From assembly GCF_014117325.1 (NCBI RefSeq), contig NZ_CP059732.1:2046001-2110000 (forward strand): a DNA stretch of 64,000 bases, read 5' to 3'. Within the stretch, counting starts at the first letter, position 1. The number at the start of each line of letters is the position of its first letter. The position numbers and the translations under genes are program-made. Below the pieces are notes generated by a model. That model searched no databases, was not told the origin of the DNA, and saw only the letters and a list, made by a program, of their open reading frames with translations. The DNA comes from Spirosoma foliorum (GTDB taxonomy: Bacteria > Bacteroidota > Bacteroidia > Cytophagales > Spirosomataceae). Shown one piece after another: positions 18,252 to 27,836 of the stretch.

Positions 18252-18345
18252 CTCTCCGACCTGTTTAATTTGGGTTAGCGCTTTGAGATCCTCTCGGCTT
18301 TGATCGGTAACTTCCTGAGTTAGTTTTCCCGCTTGCTCCCGCTCG
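18252..18345 (-). pseudogene. Tn3-family transposase, 5' fragment
   Basis: Minus-strand reading gives EREQAGKLTQEVTDQSREDL and then KALTQIKQVGE up to the IS256 end, and the frame resumes as IPTGRPKQSVIEQLVDQYL on the other side of the IS. It is therefore the upstream piece of the same transposase. The true N-terminus is missing beyond 18345. Confidence 0.6.
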
Positions 18346-18700
18346 GAATAATATTAGGATAAATGAATCCGCTTCTACTTATGGCTATTTTTTCAAATTC
18401 CCCAAGTAGATTTATGAATACTTCATTGTCTCAAGTTGGAGCTTTTTTATGGGACTATGATTTTACAATTACCATCAGTCGCGTATAGCCCTTAGCGTCT
18501 CCCCTGTTAAAAGACCTTAATGGTTTCTCTAGTAATAGCAGGTGTTGTAACTTTTGCTTGACTAAATAACTTACTTACATCTATGAGCCAATTTGCTACC
18601 AGACCGTTCCGATTAACGATTGCATAAATAAACATGAAAAGTAATTGACTACTTATAGAATGACTAAGGAAACTATTTGATTTACTTAAACTCGGATTAA
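18346..18700. other. Intergenic DNA, nothing recognised
   Basis: AT-rich stretch between the Tn3 fragment and the thioredoxin-like gene. I see no long frame, hairpin with T tract or promoter match that I would defend. Confidence 0.5.
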
Positions 18701-19756
18701 ATGCGGTCGCCTTTCATTCTCTTTCTTGGTTGCTTGTTCTCATTTATAGCCTTGGCACAACCTCCACTTAGCATACCGGTAAAAGGTAGTCAGAGTGGCA
18801 TGGTCTATCTTTCTCATGGCACTGGCCAAGCCCTAAAAACAGATTCAGCACTTATTGCTAATCACCAGTTTACAGTTTCTCATTATCAACCATTTACTCT
18901 TTATACTATTTGGTTTAGAGATGTTGGGAAAGATTCCCAAAAGGCCATTCTTTACCCAGCAGCCCATATCCAGTTCGATGCCCAGTATGACCTGACGATT
19001 TCCTTAGCGACCGATTCCGTAAACTATTGGTATCTTCAGTTTAGACACAAGCATTTAGCGTTCATCAAGACTATTGGCCAACTTTCCTATGAAACGAGCC
19101 AACCTGCCACTCAGGATTCGCTCTACCGAGAAAGAGCCAGGGTATATGCCGCTTATACCAACAGCTTCGCAAAGGAATTGGTAAGCCATCGCACTAATCT
19201 GGCAGCGGTTACGGCCCTTTACGATCTGATTGTGGCAGATCGGCTGCAACCGCCCCTAATCATCAAAAACCTTTATACTCAATTAGCTGAGCCTGTCATA
19301 GACTCTTACTATGGTGCTAAGACAAGCATGTATTTGAACTTGGAGCAACAGGTAAGTCAGGGCTCAATCGCTCCTGTGTTTCAGCTACCGAAAAGCAATG
19401 GCCAAGTGATTAATCTCAAGCATTTACGAGGAAAGTATATTTTGCTGGATTTTTGGGCTTCCTGGTGTGGTCCATGTCGGGTCAAAAACAAAAAACTGGC
19501 GACTATAACAACAAAGCTTTCGGGAAAACTTCAACTCATAAGTGTGTCATTGGATACCAGCAAACAAAAATGGCTGGCAGCCTCTCAAAAAGATGGAATC
19601 AACTGGCTCAACCTATGCGATCTACAGGGCTTTAAAAGCCAAGTGGCCCAAGCTTACAACATCACTGGAGTACCCAGAACATTTCTGATTTCTCCTCAAG
19701 GGAAGATTTTGGGAGCCGATTTATCCTTTGCAGAAATAGCCAAACGAATCAACTAA
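18701..19756 (+). CDS. TlpA-like exported thiol-disulfide oxidoreductase
   Basis: 351 residues with a cleavable signal (FILFLGCLFSFIALAQ). The N-terminal ~200 residues are a beta/alpha domain typical of Bacteroidota TlpA-like proteins (DUF4369-like position, not certain). The C-terminal thioredoxin domain (~220-351) carries the redox motif WCGPC with Cys256 and Cys259 and the cis-Pro region GVPRTFLI. It likely reduces or isomerises disulfides in the periplasm, for example in cytochrome maturation. It is monocistronic. Confidence 0.85.
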   Translation: MRSPFILFLGCLFSFIALAQPPLSIPVKGSQSGMVYLSHGTGQALKTDSALIANHQFTVSHYQPFTLYTIWFRDVGKDSQKAILYPAAHIQFDAQYDLTISLATDSVNYWYLQFRHKHLAFIKTIGQLSYETSQPATQDSLYRERARVYAAYTNSFAKELVSHRTNLAAVTALYDLIVADRLQPPLIIKNLYTQLAEPVIDSYYGAKTSMYLNLEQQVSQGSIAPVFQLPKSNGQVINLKHLRGKYILLDFWASWCGPCRVKNKKLATITTKLSGKLQLISVSLDTSKQKWLAASQKDGINWLNLCDLQGFKSQVAQAYNITGVPRTFLISPQGKILGADLSFAEIAKRIN

Positions 19757-19997
19757 AGTTGGGCCAAATGGGTAAATAGCTGCGATTCACGATAACATCA
19801 GTTAAAGAAAGCTGGGTAGATCGGTTGTAAAGGTCAAATGACGAATTATGTGTAGTATTACGTTGAAATAGCTTGCCAAATCCGTGTTTTGCGAAATCAG
19901 CGTTTTTAGGAGACATGGTGCTGGTTGATAGGTGTTGATCCTAGTGAGTAAGCTTGGCTAAATACAACCCAGAACGCAGTTCGCGGGTCCTTTAAAT

Positions 19998-20336
19998 ATG
20001 AAAACTTCCATAGCCGTACTTACCATTTCTCTCAGTGCACTGGCTTGTCGCCAACCCTCCGCTCCAGCCGATTGCGACTGCCAATCAACAAGCTATTCGT
20101 TGTTGACTGAAAAAACGGGCGTTTACAACAAAGGGGGTGTAAGTACCATTAATGTCAAAACCGGCCAAGTTGATGGTTTCTATACATTGAGTTGCAATCC
20201 TGACTTTATCACCGGGAAAGCGGCCGACCGCGATACCATTCTGTTGAGTGGTCGAGCCCGCTCGAATTGCTACAAAGGGGAATCCCTAATTGCCCTGCCA
20301 GGTCTACTAGAGTTAATCACTGTACGTAAAAAGTGA
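19998..20336 (+). CDS. Small lipoprotein
   Basis: 112 residues; the signal ends in LSALAC (Cys17), followed by RQPSAPADCDCQST. The mature domain has six Cys in total and beta-strand character. No family is recognised. The preceding 19757-19997 shows no feature. Confidence 0.6.
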   Translation: MKTSIAVLTISLSALACRQPSAPADCDCQSTSYSLLTEKTGVYNKGGVSTINVKTGQVDGFYTLSCNPDFITGKAADRDTILLSGRARSNCYKGESLIALPGLLELITVRKK

Positions 20337-20439
20337 GCGTATTTTGAGATTAATGCTATGACCAATAGATTGTTAACAGGCTTGGTACTTTTTCGTCCTT
20401 TACTGTCCACAGCAGCAAAGCGAAGGACCCGTATCGTAG

Positions 20440-21189
20440 TTAACGAAATGCAGTTGACCGCTTTTTGAGTAGACCACGGGTTAACAGGAAAAGGACAACG
20501 ATCCAAACGAGGGCTGAAAAGAGCGACCACCTGGCTTGAGGAGCTACTAAGCTGTAATAAAAGATCGGGGCACTCCCGTATAAACCAAATACTAGGGAAG
20601 CCGTTAGGAAGCTGTACGCCATCTTTGACCCCGTACTGCTGAGTCCTAAAGAGCTATATGCAATTGGCATACTTTTGGTTAGCAATACGATCAGTTGCCA
20701 GGCGATCCAGGGAGTGCCCAAAACGAAGCCAACCCAAGCTGGGATGCTCAAACCCGTTTCAAAATGGCCAACGTCTCCGCTAGCCGAAAAGGCTCGTAAA
20801 GGTATATAACTGTAGAGTTCGGCCAGATTAAACACGGCAAACCAGAAGCAGGCTTGGGTTAAAAAGGGTCTTGGTTGGGTAGCTGATTGATGTACTCCTG
20901 CTTGGGAAAGCAGATACAACAAGACATTCGTTGCCAAAGCGGCCCCGGCAATTAACGAGGCTTTCCAGGGGAAGGATCGAAAGATGGGTTCGTAGTTAAT
21001 AGCTTCTTCGGCGTGAAACAGAGTCCAATCGCCATAACTAATGTCGAGTGGTTGCGCTTTATAGCCTAATAACCAGCCAACCAGACTATGCGACCACTCA
21101 TGCGCTAAGACCATCAGATGGTGAGCGGCAACAACGGTGACGACAGTGATCATAAAAATTACCAGTCCTCTTCTCATAAATAAGGTCAA
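20440..21189 (-). CDS. Polytopic membrane protein, M50-like metalloprotease
   Basis: 249 residues with about six hydrophobic helices. Helix 1 contains LMVLAHEWSHSLVGWLLG, an HExxH zinc motif placed inside a membrane helix as in M50 site-2 proteases. A second motif, NLAELYSYIPLRAF followed by ASGDVGHF, could supply the third zinc ligand (Asp), as the NPDG motif does in M50. No PDZ domain. This supports an intramembrane or membrane-associated protease-like role; the substrate is unknown. Catalytic activity is inferred. Confidence 0.6.
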   Translation of the reverse strand: MTLFMRRGLVIFMITVVTVVAAHHLMVLAHEWSHSLVGWLLGYKAQPLDISYGDWTLFHAEEAINYEPIFRSFPWKASLIAGAALATNVLLYLLSQAGVHQSATQPRPFLTQACFWFAVFNLAELYSYIPLRAFSASGDVGHFETGLSIPAWVGFVLGTPWIAWQLIVLLTKSMPIAYSSLGLSSTGSKMAYSFLTASLVFGLYGSAPIFYYSLVAPQARWSLFSALVWIVVLFLLTRGLLKKRSTAFR

Positions 21190-21418
21190 GATAGTTGTGT
21201 TCCACTACCATTATAAGTGGAAGCTCAAACGTGGTGATAACTAACGGTTGATGACGAGATGACAGGTTTCAGCAAATCTATCCTATCTTGGTCAAGTTAG
21301 CGACCAACGACAGTGCTCTACCAAACGCCCATTTTTGCAGCGGATGCATGCAGGTTCTATACGCTCCAATGAGCGCATCTCATGAGCATACCTTTGTTGC
21401 TTGATAAGATGTATAAGT

Positions 21419-22516
21419 TCATTGAAATCGTTTAGTAGCCTCCTTAAGGGCTGCCTCTGTTGGGGGTAACAACCAATTCAAGCCTCGCTCAATCCGAGCT
21501 TGAACACGCTCCACGTACGGATGGAAGCGTTGATACTAGCTGGCAAAGGCGGCTGAATAATTCCCCTTACATGTTGCAAGTTCGGTAGCTAAACGAGCGG
21601 CTCCCTGCATAGCCAAACTGGTACCCATACCGGTGGGAAAGCTAGTCGTATGAGCTGCGTCGCCCACCAGGGCCACTCGACCTTTTGTCCAGCTGGGCAT
21701 ATGAATTTGCACGACTTCATCAAAGTATAACTGATTCGAAGCCAGCATAGCCGCTAGAATTTGGGGAATCTTCCACAAGCCGTTTTCGAAATGGTCGATT
21801 AGAATTTGCTTGTGCTGGTCCTGCTTGCGATAGTCATAGGGTAGCCTCGACGAGCGAAAAAGAAGGCCCGCCTGAACGGCGTTTTTAAACGGATATAATA
21901 GGGCTGTTTTGCCCACCTCCTGGTAGAGGGTAGCCGAATTAGGCTGATTCGGTTTTATAAAAGGGGCTTCAGCCAGGGCAAAGTAAGCCCCAAAAAAGCG
22001 AGCAAATTGCGCTTCAGGCCCGAATACGAGTTTTCGCACGGTGGAATGGGTGCCATCCGCGCCAACTACAAAGGCAAACCGTTGTGCTTCGCCCGTTTTA
22101 AACCTGACGGCCACACTATCGTCATCCTGGCTCAAGGTCTCAATTCGATTCTCAAACAAAAATTCGACCTCATTGGGTGGGATAGCCTGGTATAGTATGT
22201 CCACCAAATCGTCTCGGTGAATCTCCAGGTCACCCGCATACTCGGCTTGGGCATTGATGGAAAATTGCACAATGGGTTCATTATGGGCATTCACGATCTC
22301 ATCGGTATGCACCAATTGATTGGCCTTAAGTTGGTCCAGAATACCCATGTCGTTGGCCACGGTCAGGGCATCGCCCCGAACATCAATGGGCGAGCCGCCC
22401 CGCCTGAGGCCGTTGGCGACCTCAATCAGGGTTACCTGGTAGCCATATCGGTTGAGCCAATAGGCTAGCGTTAACCCTGCGATACTGGCCCCCGCTATTA
22501 AAACGGACTTCTTCAT
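21419..22516 (-). pseudogene. FAD-dependent monooxygenase truncated by an amber codon
   Basis: The 326-codon frame from 22516 has the N-terminal FAD site (VLIAGASIAGLTLAYWLNRYG), the DG motif (FAVVGADGTHSTVRK) and the second FAD motif (GRVALVGDAAHTTSFPTG), as in TetX/PHBH-type monooxygenases. It ends at TAG (21536-21538), but the same frame continues for 38 more codons to a TGA at 21419 reading YQRFHPYVERVQARIERGLN, which is the expected C-terminal helix. So one Tyr-like codon became TAG. The gene is divergent from an AraC regulator at 22608. The short form still holds the FAD fold and might fold. Confidence 0.75.
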
Positions 22517-22607
22517 GACAATTATCGGTTGCTGTAGATCACAAAAATAGGCGCATCTTTAGGGGTAAAATAACCCAATCAGGACTAAAAATAGTCGTAA
22601 AACGAAG

Positions 22608-23561
22608 ATGCATCGAGACGATCCGCACCAGTTCCTACAGTTTATTGATAAAATAGGCTACGATATTGGGCCAAACACGACCGAGAACCTGACCATGTAT
22701 GGACAAAAAAGTTTCGACTTTTTGCCCGGCTTAGCCATGTTCACCGCTTCGTATAGGGTGAACAAAACGTTCACCCGCCAAACGACGGCACCCAAATTCA
22801 TTGATCGGAGTATTTGCTTCTTTTTCAAAAATGTGGTCTCGGCTGCTGACGATTGGCCTGGGGATAGTACCCGGAAATCATCGGATGACAAACCCTTTAT
22901 CCGCGTGTTTCCATCGACGTACACCTACACCAGTTTCTTTAAAGCAGATTCCCGGGTGGTGATCGTGGCGGTCCTGGTCCAGGCGGATTATCTGAAAAGC
23001 TTCCTGGGTGGCGATGCGGACCAGTTTCAATTTCTGTTTGAGAACCCCACAGATTTTCTCCTTGAGGAAGTGATGACGGACGAAATGATTAGCACCCTGA
23101 ATGCGATTGTGCGGAAGCAGCCACCCGGTTCACTACCGGCTTATTATTACCGGCTGAAGGCGATGGAACTACTCTTTTATTTGTTTCAGCGGTTAAGCCG
23201 GCGAGAAAAAACAGCCCATCAGACCTTCAGTGAGCAGGACATCGTGTCCATTTATCAGGTACGCGATCAATTGGTTTCCTGCCTGGCTAAACCCAGTTCG
23301 ATCAGCGACTTGAAGCGAGTGGCGGGCATGAACGAACTAAAAATGCGCACCTTGTTTAAGCAAGTTTTCGGCCGGGGTATTTATGACTACTTTCAACATG
23401 CACGCATGCAGGAAGCGGCCCGGCTGCTGCGCGAAGCGAATCAATCGGTATCCGATGTGGGCGCTCAACTGGGTTATGAAAACCTGAGTCATTTCAGCCG
23501 AATTTTTGAAAAGTATATCGGCAAGAAGCCCAAACAGTATAGCAAGGCGTTGGTTGGATAA
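22608..23561 (+). CDS. AraC-family transcriptional regulator
   Basis: 317 residues. The C-terminal ~100 carry the two AraC helix-turn-helix units (ISDLKRVAGMNELKMRTLFK, and later VSDVGAQLGYENLSHFSRIF, then KYIGKKPKQY). The N-terminus is a ligand-binding region without recognisable motif. It is divergently transcribed from the monooxygenase at 22516 with 91 nt between, which suggests it controls that gene. The gap contains two small palindromes (GGGT/ACCC and GACT/AGTC). Confidence 0.85.
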   Translation: MHRDDPHQFLQFIDKIGYDIGPNTTENLTMYGQKSFDFLPGLAMFTASYRVNKTFTRQTTAPKFIDRSICFFFKNVVSAADDWPGDSTRKSSDDKPFIRVFPSTYTYTSFFKADSRVVIVAVLVQADYLKSFLGGDADQFQFLFENPTDFLLEEVMTDEMISTLNAIVRKQPPGSLPAYYYRLKAMELLFYLFQRLSRREKTAHQTFSEQDIVSIYQVRDQLVSCLAKPSSISDLKRVAGMNELKMRTLFKQVFGRGIYDYFQHARMQEAARLLREANQSVSDVGAQLGYENLSHFSRIFEKYIGKKPKQYSKALVG

Positions 23562-23685
23562 ACGCTAAAGCTGTCCTGTTTTTTGGGCAATTTTTGAAAT
23601 TAGCTACGGAAACCCTGCCGAGAATAAATAATAGTTCATTGTTTATTAACCAGCCCCTCTTCCTGCTTTTAGTCAGGCGGCAAAA

Positions 23686-24555
23686 TCAGCCTAGCTTTTG
23701 CCGGTATTGGAAAGGGGTCAGGCCAGTTACCAGTTTGAATAGTTTGATAAAGTGACTGGGTGTCACATAGCCGATCTGGTAGGCTATTTCGATTACATCT
23801 AAATCTGTGTACTGCAACAACCGCCGAGCCTCCAGTACGCACTGCTCCTGGATCGCTTGGGTGGTGGTCCGGCCGGTAACTCGCTTGATCGTATCATTCA
23901 AATGGGCGGTGGTGATGTGCATCCGTTCGGCATACTGAGAAGGTTTCTTCCAGTCTTTGTAATGCTGGTAAAGCAACTGAAGAAACTGGTGCTTTACCAG
24001 GGATGACCGTTTTGGGGTAGACTTAATCGGATGGCCCATCCCCGAGATTGTACCTGCGAGCATAAAAAGCAGCCCCGACACTAAAGCTGTTACCGCATTT
24101 TGCGAGGTAGCTAGTGGTTTGTCCACTAACTGACCGATGACTGTAAGCAGGTTTTCAAGTTGCTTAAACCAGGGCGTGGGCATATCGCATGCATTGTCAA
24201 TCTGATCCCGCCACACCTTGTCCAGTAGAACGTTGAGGTCTTCACTAAGCAGTACGGCCTCGAAGCTGACAGCCCACCCCGACAGGGGCGTTTGTGGGGT
24301 GAGTTGATGCACTTGCCCCGGAAAAACCATCAGAAGGCCGGGAGCCTGGATTTGGTGAGTTTCGAAATCGATGCAGTAGGTCAAATGGCCTTCCGTAAGC
24401 ACGACCAGCATATAATGATCGTCCCGGTGGGCTAACTGGACATTATGCTCCTGGAATACGGGTTGGCTAAGTCCCAGTTTTTTAAAGGCGATCCCGTTCA
24501 GGGAGGTGCCTGCCAGGCTAAACTCGGGAATGCTACCCTTTTTACTAGTAGCCAT
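23686..24555 (-). CDS. AraC-family transcriptional regulator
   Basis: 289 residues: an N-terminal cupin-like sensing domain (HDDH-like region YMLVVLTEGHLTYCID) and a C-terminal AraC DNA-binding domain (MHITTAHLNDTIKRVTGRTT, then IEIAYQIGYVTPSHFIKLFK and GLTPFQYRQ). It is divergent from the monooxygenase at 24664 with 108 nt between. This is the second monooxygenase/AraC pair in 4.5 kb. Confidence 0.85.
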   Translation of the reverse strand: MATSKKGSIPEFSLAGTSLNGIAFKKLGLSQPVFQEHNVQLAHRDDHYMLVVLTEGHLTYCIDFETHQIQAPGLLMVFPGQVHQLTPQTPLSGWAVSFEAVLLSEDLNVLLDKVWRDQIDNACDMPTPWFKQLENLLTVIGQLVDKPLATSQNAVTALVSGLLFMLAGTISGMGHPIKSTPKRSSLVKHQFLQLLYQHYKDWKKPSQYAERMHITTAHLNDTIKRVTGRTTTQAIQEQCVLEARRLLQYTDLDVIEIAYQIGYVTPSHFIKLFKLVTGLTPFQYRQKLG

Positions 24556-24663
24556 AAAGATATAGACTTAATCTGCGATTTGAGGTATTAATACGGGGAT
24601 ATGGTCCATTTTTCAAGTTTGATTCCCTTTTTCTTTGTATAAATTTTTATAAAGAAGAAAGAG

Positions 24664-25818
24664 ATGACAAAGGTAACGGAAGCAAAGGGTGTTGACTTGC
24701 ATAAAATGCGGGTCGTTGTGGCGGGTGGCGGCCTGGTTGGTTTAACCGCCGGCATTGCGTTCGAACGGTTAGGGGCAACTGTAACCGTCTGCGAGCAGGC
24801 ACCCGCGATAAGGGCTGCCGGTGCCTCGATCGGTTTATGGAAAAACGCAACCGATGTACTGAACGAGTTAAACTTGAGTGAGCAATTGCTCCAGCTGGGT
24901 ACCCCTATTGAAACCTGGTTTTATGATGCGGCTGGTCATCGATTTCGGGCGGAAGGATTTGGTGTGGACGATCACGCCTTTGTGTTGTATCCGCGTCCGC
25001 AGCTTAATACCCTGCTGGCCCAAGCCCTGGGACAGGTAACCATCAAGCTTCAGACAAAAGTGATTGGCTTTGATGAGCAGGCGGATGAAGTGACAATCTT
25101 GCTGGAAAATGGAACCCAGTTAAAGGCCGACTTACTAATCGGGGCGGATGGGATTTATTCTAAAGTACGAAACCAGCTGTTGCCCGCTTATTCCGCTCAG
25201 GAACATACAGGGCATCATGTTTGGCGAGCTCTGGTGCCAACGGGCGATGAACCGGCCGATGGGAGTGTGCTGACAGTTGGTCACCAACAAACCAGGGGTG
25301 GCTATTTTTTAACCTACGGCCAGGTAACGACCTGGATGGTCAATCAATTTGACAGCGAAGCCCCGAGGGGAACCAAGAAAGAAGAAGCCTTAAAACGCGC
25401 AGCTCAGATGAATGATGCTGGCTGGGGTGAGCCGCTTCTGAGGCTGATCGAACGTACACCGGAAGAACGTATCCTCCACAACCAGGTGATGTATGTGCCA
25501 GCACTGCCCAGATGGGTTTCCGGTCGGGTAGCTTTATTGGGGGATGCTGCTCATGGGCTATCACCTCACATTTCCGCCGGCGGCACCTTAGGCATAGAGG
25601 ATGTAGGAATACTAATTAAGGCATTACTAGCAAAACCCTCCCTATCGGAGGCCCTTCTTGCTTACCAAGGCAACCGCATACCTCATTACGAAACAGTAAG
25701 GCGGCTATCCCGGACAGTCGAACTGGCCCAGGATGCCCTCAATTATGCCCGTGCGTATGCAACCTTTAGCCATTGGATGCTGAATGAAGGGTATCAGGAA
25801 TCGGGTAACCTACGTTAA
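24664..25818 (+). CDS. FAD-dependent monooxygenase
   Basis: 384 residues with the GxGxxG FAD site (VVVAGGGLVGLTAGIAFERLG), the DG motif (LLIGADGIYSKVRNQ) and the GD motif (GRVALLGDAAHGLSPHIS), in the order of class A flavin monooxygenases (salicylate hydroxylase/TetX-like). It should hydroxylate a small, perhaps aromatic, substrate with NAD(P)H and O2. Complete length. Its likely regulator is the divergent AraC gene. Confidence 0.85.
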   Translation: MTKVTEAKGVDLHKMRVVVAGGGLVGLTAGIAFERLGATVTVCEQAPAIRAAGASIGLWKNATDVLNELNLSEQLLQLGTPIETWFYDAAGHRFRAEGFGVDDHAFVLYPRPQLNTLLAQALGQVTIKLQTKVIGFDEQADEVTILLENGTQLKADLLIGADGIYSKVRNQLLPAYSAQEHTGHHVWRALVPTGDEPADGSVLTVGHQQTRGGYFLTYGQVTTWMVNQFDSEAPRGTKKEEALKRAAQMNDAGWGEPLLRLIERTPEERILHNQVMYVPALPRWVSGRVALLGDAAHGLSPHISAGGTLGIEDVGILIKALLAKPSLSEALLAYQGNRIPHYETVRRLSRTVELAQDALNYARAYATFSHWMLNEGYQESGNLR

Positions 25819-25883
25819 TCCATCTCTTCTCGCAATGGCTCTTGTCATGAAAATTCGTTAAGTAACAGTTGGACAATGCAAAT

Positions 25884-26140
25884 TTATAGCTGATTCTTGC
25901 CATACTGGAAGATCCTGTCGATAGATCGGATGGCGATCAGGAACTGGCGATTAGCCCGAAAAAAATGGTCCGCATCCAATCCCTTAATTCATCCAGGCTC
26001 GTGGGGCTGGTATATACCCTGGCGTCCTGACAATAGATGTAGATCAGCGAATGAGCCGTGTAAAAGTAAGCGATTTGCTCAGTGGGAATCACGACTAACT
26101 CGTCTTTCCAATACGTGAATATTCGACGTCAGGGACCCGC
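25884..26140 (-). pseudogene. LytTR DNA-binding domain remnant
   Basis: Minus-strand reading gives KDELVVIPTEQIAYFYTAHS, then LIYIYCQDARVYTSPTSLDE, and after a one-base frame change DADHFFRANRQFLIAIRSID and RIFQYGKNQL before TAA at 25884. This is the LytTR domain signature. No receiver domain is left upstream. It may be the remnant of the missing partner of a LytS-type kinase. Confidence 0.7.
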
Positions 26141-26273
26141 TTCATCCGCCGGGAAAGCTGGACCGTCTATAGTCGCTATTGACAATTTTGGTAGACATTC
26201 CACTTAGTTTCCTAAACTTCCGTCCAGTAAAGAGTAGCAAGTTCACATTCTGGGTTCATCGAAAATTTGGAGG

Positions 26274-26621
26274 TTATTCTTTCTTTTTAATTTTTTCTCT
26301 GTGCTGCTTGCCCCAATTTTCCATAGCAATTAAAACTTCTGAGATTGTGTAGCAATATTCAGTTAAACGGTACTCTACCTTGATAGGATAGTCACTGACA
26401 ACTACCCGTTTTATCAAAAGATTTTCTTCTAAATGTTTTAATTCTTTGGAAAGTACACGGTTGGTGATAGTTGGTATCGAAATCGATATGTCGTTAAATC
26501 GCTTATTCCCGTGATACATAGCTATAATAATTGCCAGTTTCCATTTTCCGCCTAACACAAACATTGTATCCTGTACCCACTTTATCTTCTCTTGAAAGTT
26601 TATCTCGTCCTGGACTTCCAT
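26274..26621 (-). CDS. HxlR-family winged-helix regulator
   Basis: 115 residues: FVLGGKWKLAIIIAMYHGNK then RFNDISISIPTITNRVLSKE and LKHLEENLLIKRVV, the HxlR/MarR-like winged helix. It is divergent from the SDR at 26816, and a perfect 12-bp palindrome lies in the gap. Codon and base use are strongly AT-biased compared with the window average, as in the neighbouring SDR and GNAT genes, which suggests recent acquisition. Confidence 0.87.
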   Translation of the reverse strand: MEVQDEINFQEKIKWVQDTMFVLGGKWKLAIIIAMYHGNKRFNDISISIPTITNRVLSKELKHLEENLLIKRVVVSDYPIKVEYRLTEYCYTISEVLIAMENWGKQHREKIKKKE

Positions 26622-26746
26622 TTTAGTATCCCTTAGTGTATAAGTATCGAAAGTATATTAATGGCAGCATGATCGCGAAAAAAGGAGGTTTTATTTTAGC
26701 TACCCCACCCGAGAGTTGACAAATGGATTTTTAGTTATTTAAAATT

Positions 26747-26783
26747 AAGTATCCTTTTGTATACAAGTATTAAAAGGATACTT
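26747..26783. promoter_or_regulatory. Palindromic operator candidate for the HxlR regulator
   Basis: AAGTATCCTTTT (26747-26758) is exactly complementary to AAAAGGATACTT (26772-26783) across a 13-nt spacer. It lies 33 nt before the SDR start and 126 nt before the HxlR start. A related AGTATC/GTATA arrangement occurs next to the HxlR start at 26628-26660. Confidence 0.7.
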
Positions 26784-26815
26784 AATTCAACCTACTTTTG
26801 AAAAAAAATAGATTT

Positions 26816-27649
26816 ATGAGCGATCTACATGAAAAAGTATGGTTTATCACCGGGGCCTCGAAAGGGTTCGGCTTAACATTAACAAAGCTATTATTGGCTA
26901 ATGGCCAAAAAGTATCAGCAACATCAAGAGACAAGAAAAGCATTGAAGCTGAAACGGGCTTTCATAAAGGGTTATTAGCCCTGACGGTTGATCTTACCGA
27001 TGAGAGCGATGTTATTAAGGCCATTAACGGAACTGTGGATCATTTCGGTAGAATTGATGTGGTTGTAAACAATGCTGGTTATATGCTATTAGGAAGCCTG
27101 GAAGAAGTCTCCAATTCGGAATTTCAACAATCCATGAATCTTAATGTATTTGCCTTCTTAAATGTCATTAGAAATATAATGCCGCACTTTAGAAAACAGC
27201 ATAGCGGACATATTTTTAATTATTCATCATCTGCGGGTTATGGTGGCGATGCGAGTGCAGGAAGCTATAATGCGGTAAAGTCTGCAATTATCGGATTTTC
27301 AGAAGCTTTGGCAAAAGAAGTTCAACCATTTAATATAAAAGTAACAATTGTCTCACCAGGTCTTTTCAGAACTAGCTTTTTAGCCGCTGGATCTTTTACT
27401 ACTGCTAAAAATTTAATTGATGGATATCCTACCCAAAGGCTCGTCGATACAATGACCCAGTACAATGGGCAACAGCCAAGTAATCCAGAAAAATTAGCAA
27501 TGATACTTGTAGATACAGCAAAAATGGCGGACCCACCTTTACATTTAGTTATGGGAGAAGACGCCTTTGCGAAGGCAACTAGTTACTACCATAATCAGCT
27601 TGTTGCATTGGAAAAAAATAAAAAAAGTAGCCTGTCTACAAATTTCTAA
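26816..27649 (+). CDS. Short-chain dehydrogenase/reductase
   Basis: I choose the ATG at 26816; the frame extends to a TTG at 26798 without conserved residues. 277 residues with the cofactor loop TGASKGFGLT, NNAGYM, catalytic Ser in YSSSAGYGG and YNAVK (Tyr, Lys). A classical SDR that oxidises or reduces an unknown alcohol or carbonyl with NAD(P). Divergent HxlR control suggests induction by an electrophile or aldehyde, as in other HxlR/SDR pairs (inference). Confidence 0.87.
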   Translation: MSDLHEKVWFITGASKGFGLTLTKLLLANGQKVSATSRDKKSIEAETGFHKGLLALTVDLTDESDVIKAINGTVDHFGRIDVVVNNAGYMLLGSLEEVSNSEFQQSMNLNVFAFLNVIRNIMPHFRKQHSGHIFNYSSSAGYGGDASAGSYNAVKSAIIGFSEALAKEVQPFNIKVTIVSPGLFRTSFLAAGSFTTAKNLIDGYPTQRLVDTMTQYNGQQPSNPEKLAMILVDTAKMADPPLHLVMGEDAFAKATSYYHNQLVALEKNKKSSLSTNF

Positions 27650-27836
27650 GTTTGGCGTAGGAAGTCTAGCCGTGCATGAACATTAATCCGAATCGGTACA
27701 ATGTCTACTTCCGGATTGCAAAATGCAATTAATAAAGTTTTAGCCGTATGGAAATCTTTAAAAGCAGCTTTCCGCCAAATAAACGCGTATTAAAACTAAA
27801 TTGTAAAACATTATTTTAAGAATCAGAAACACAATT

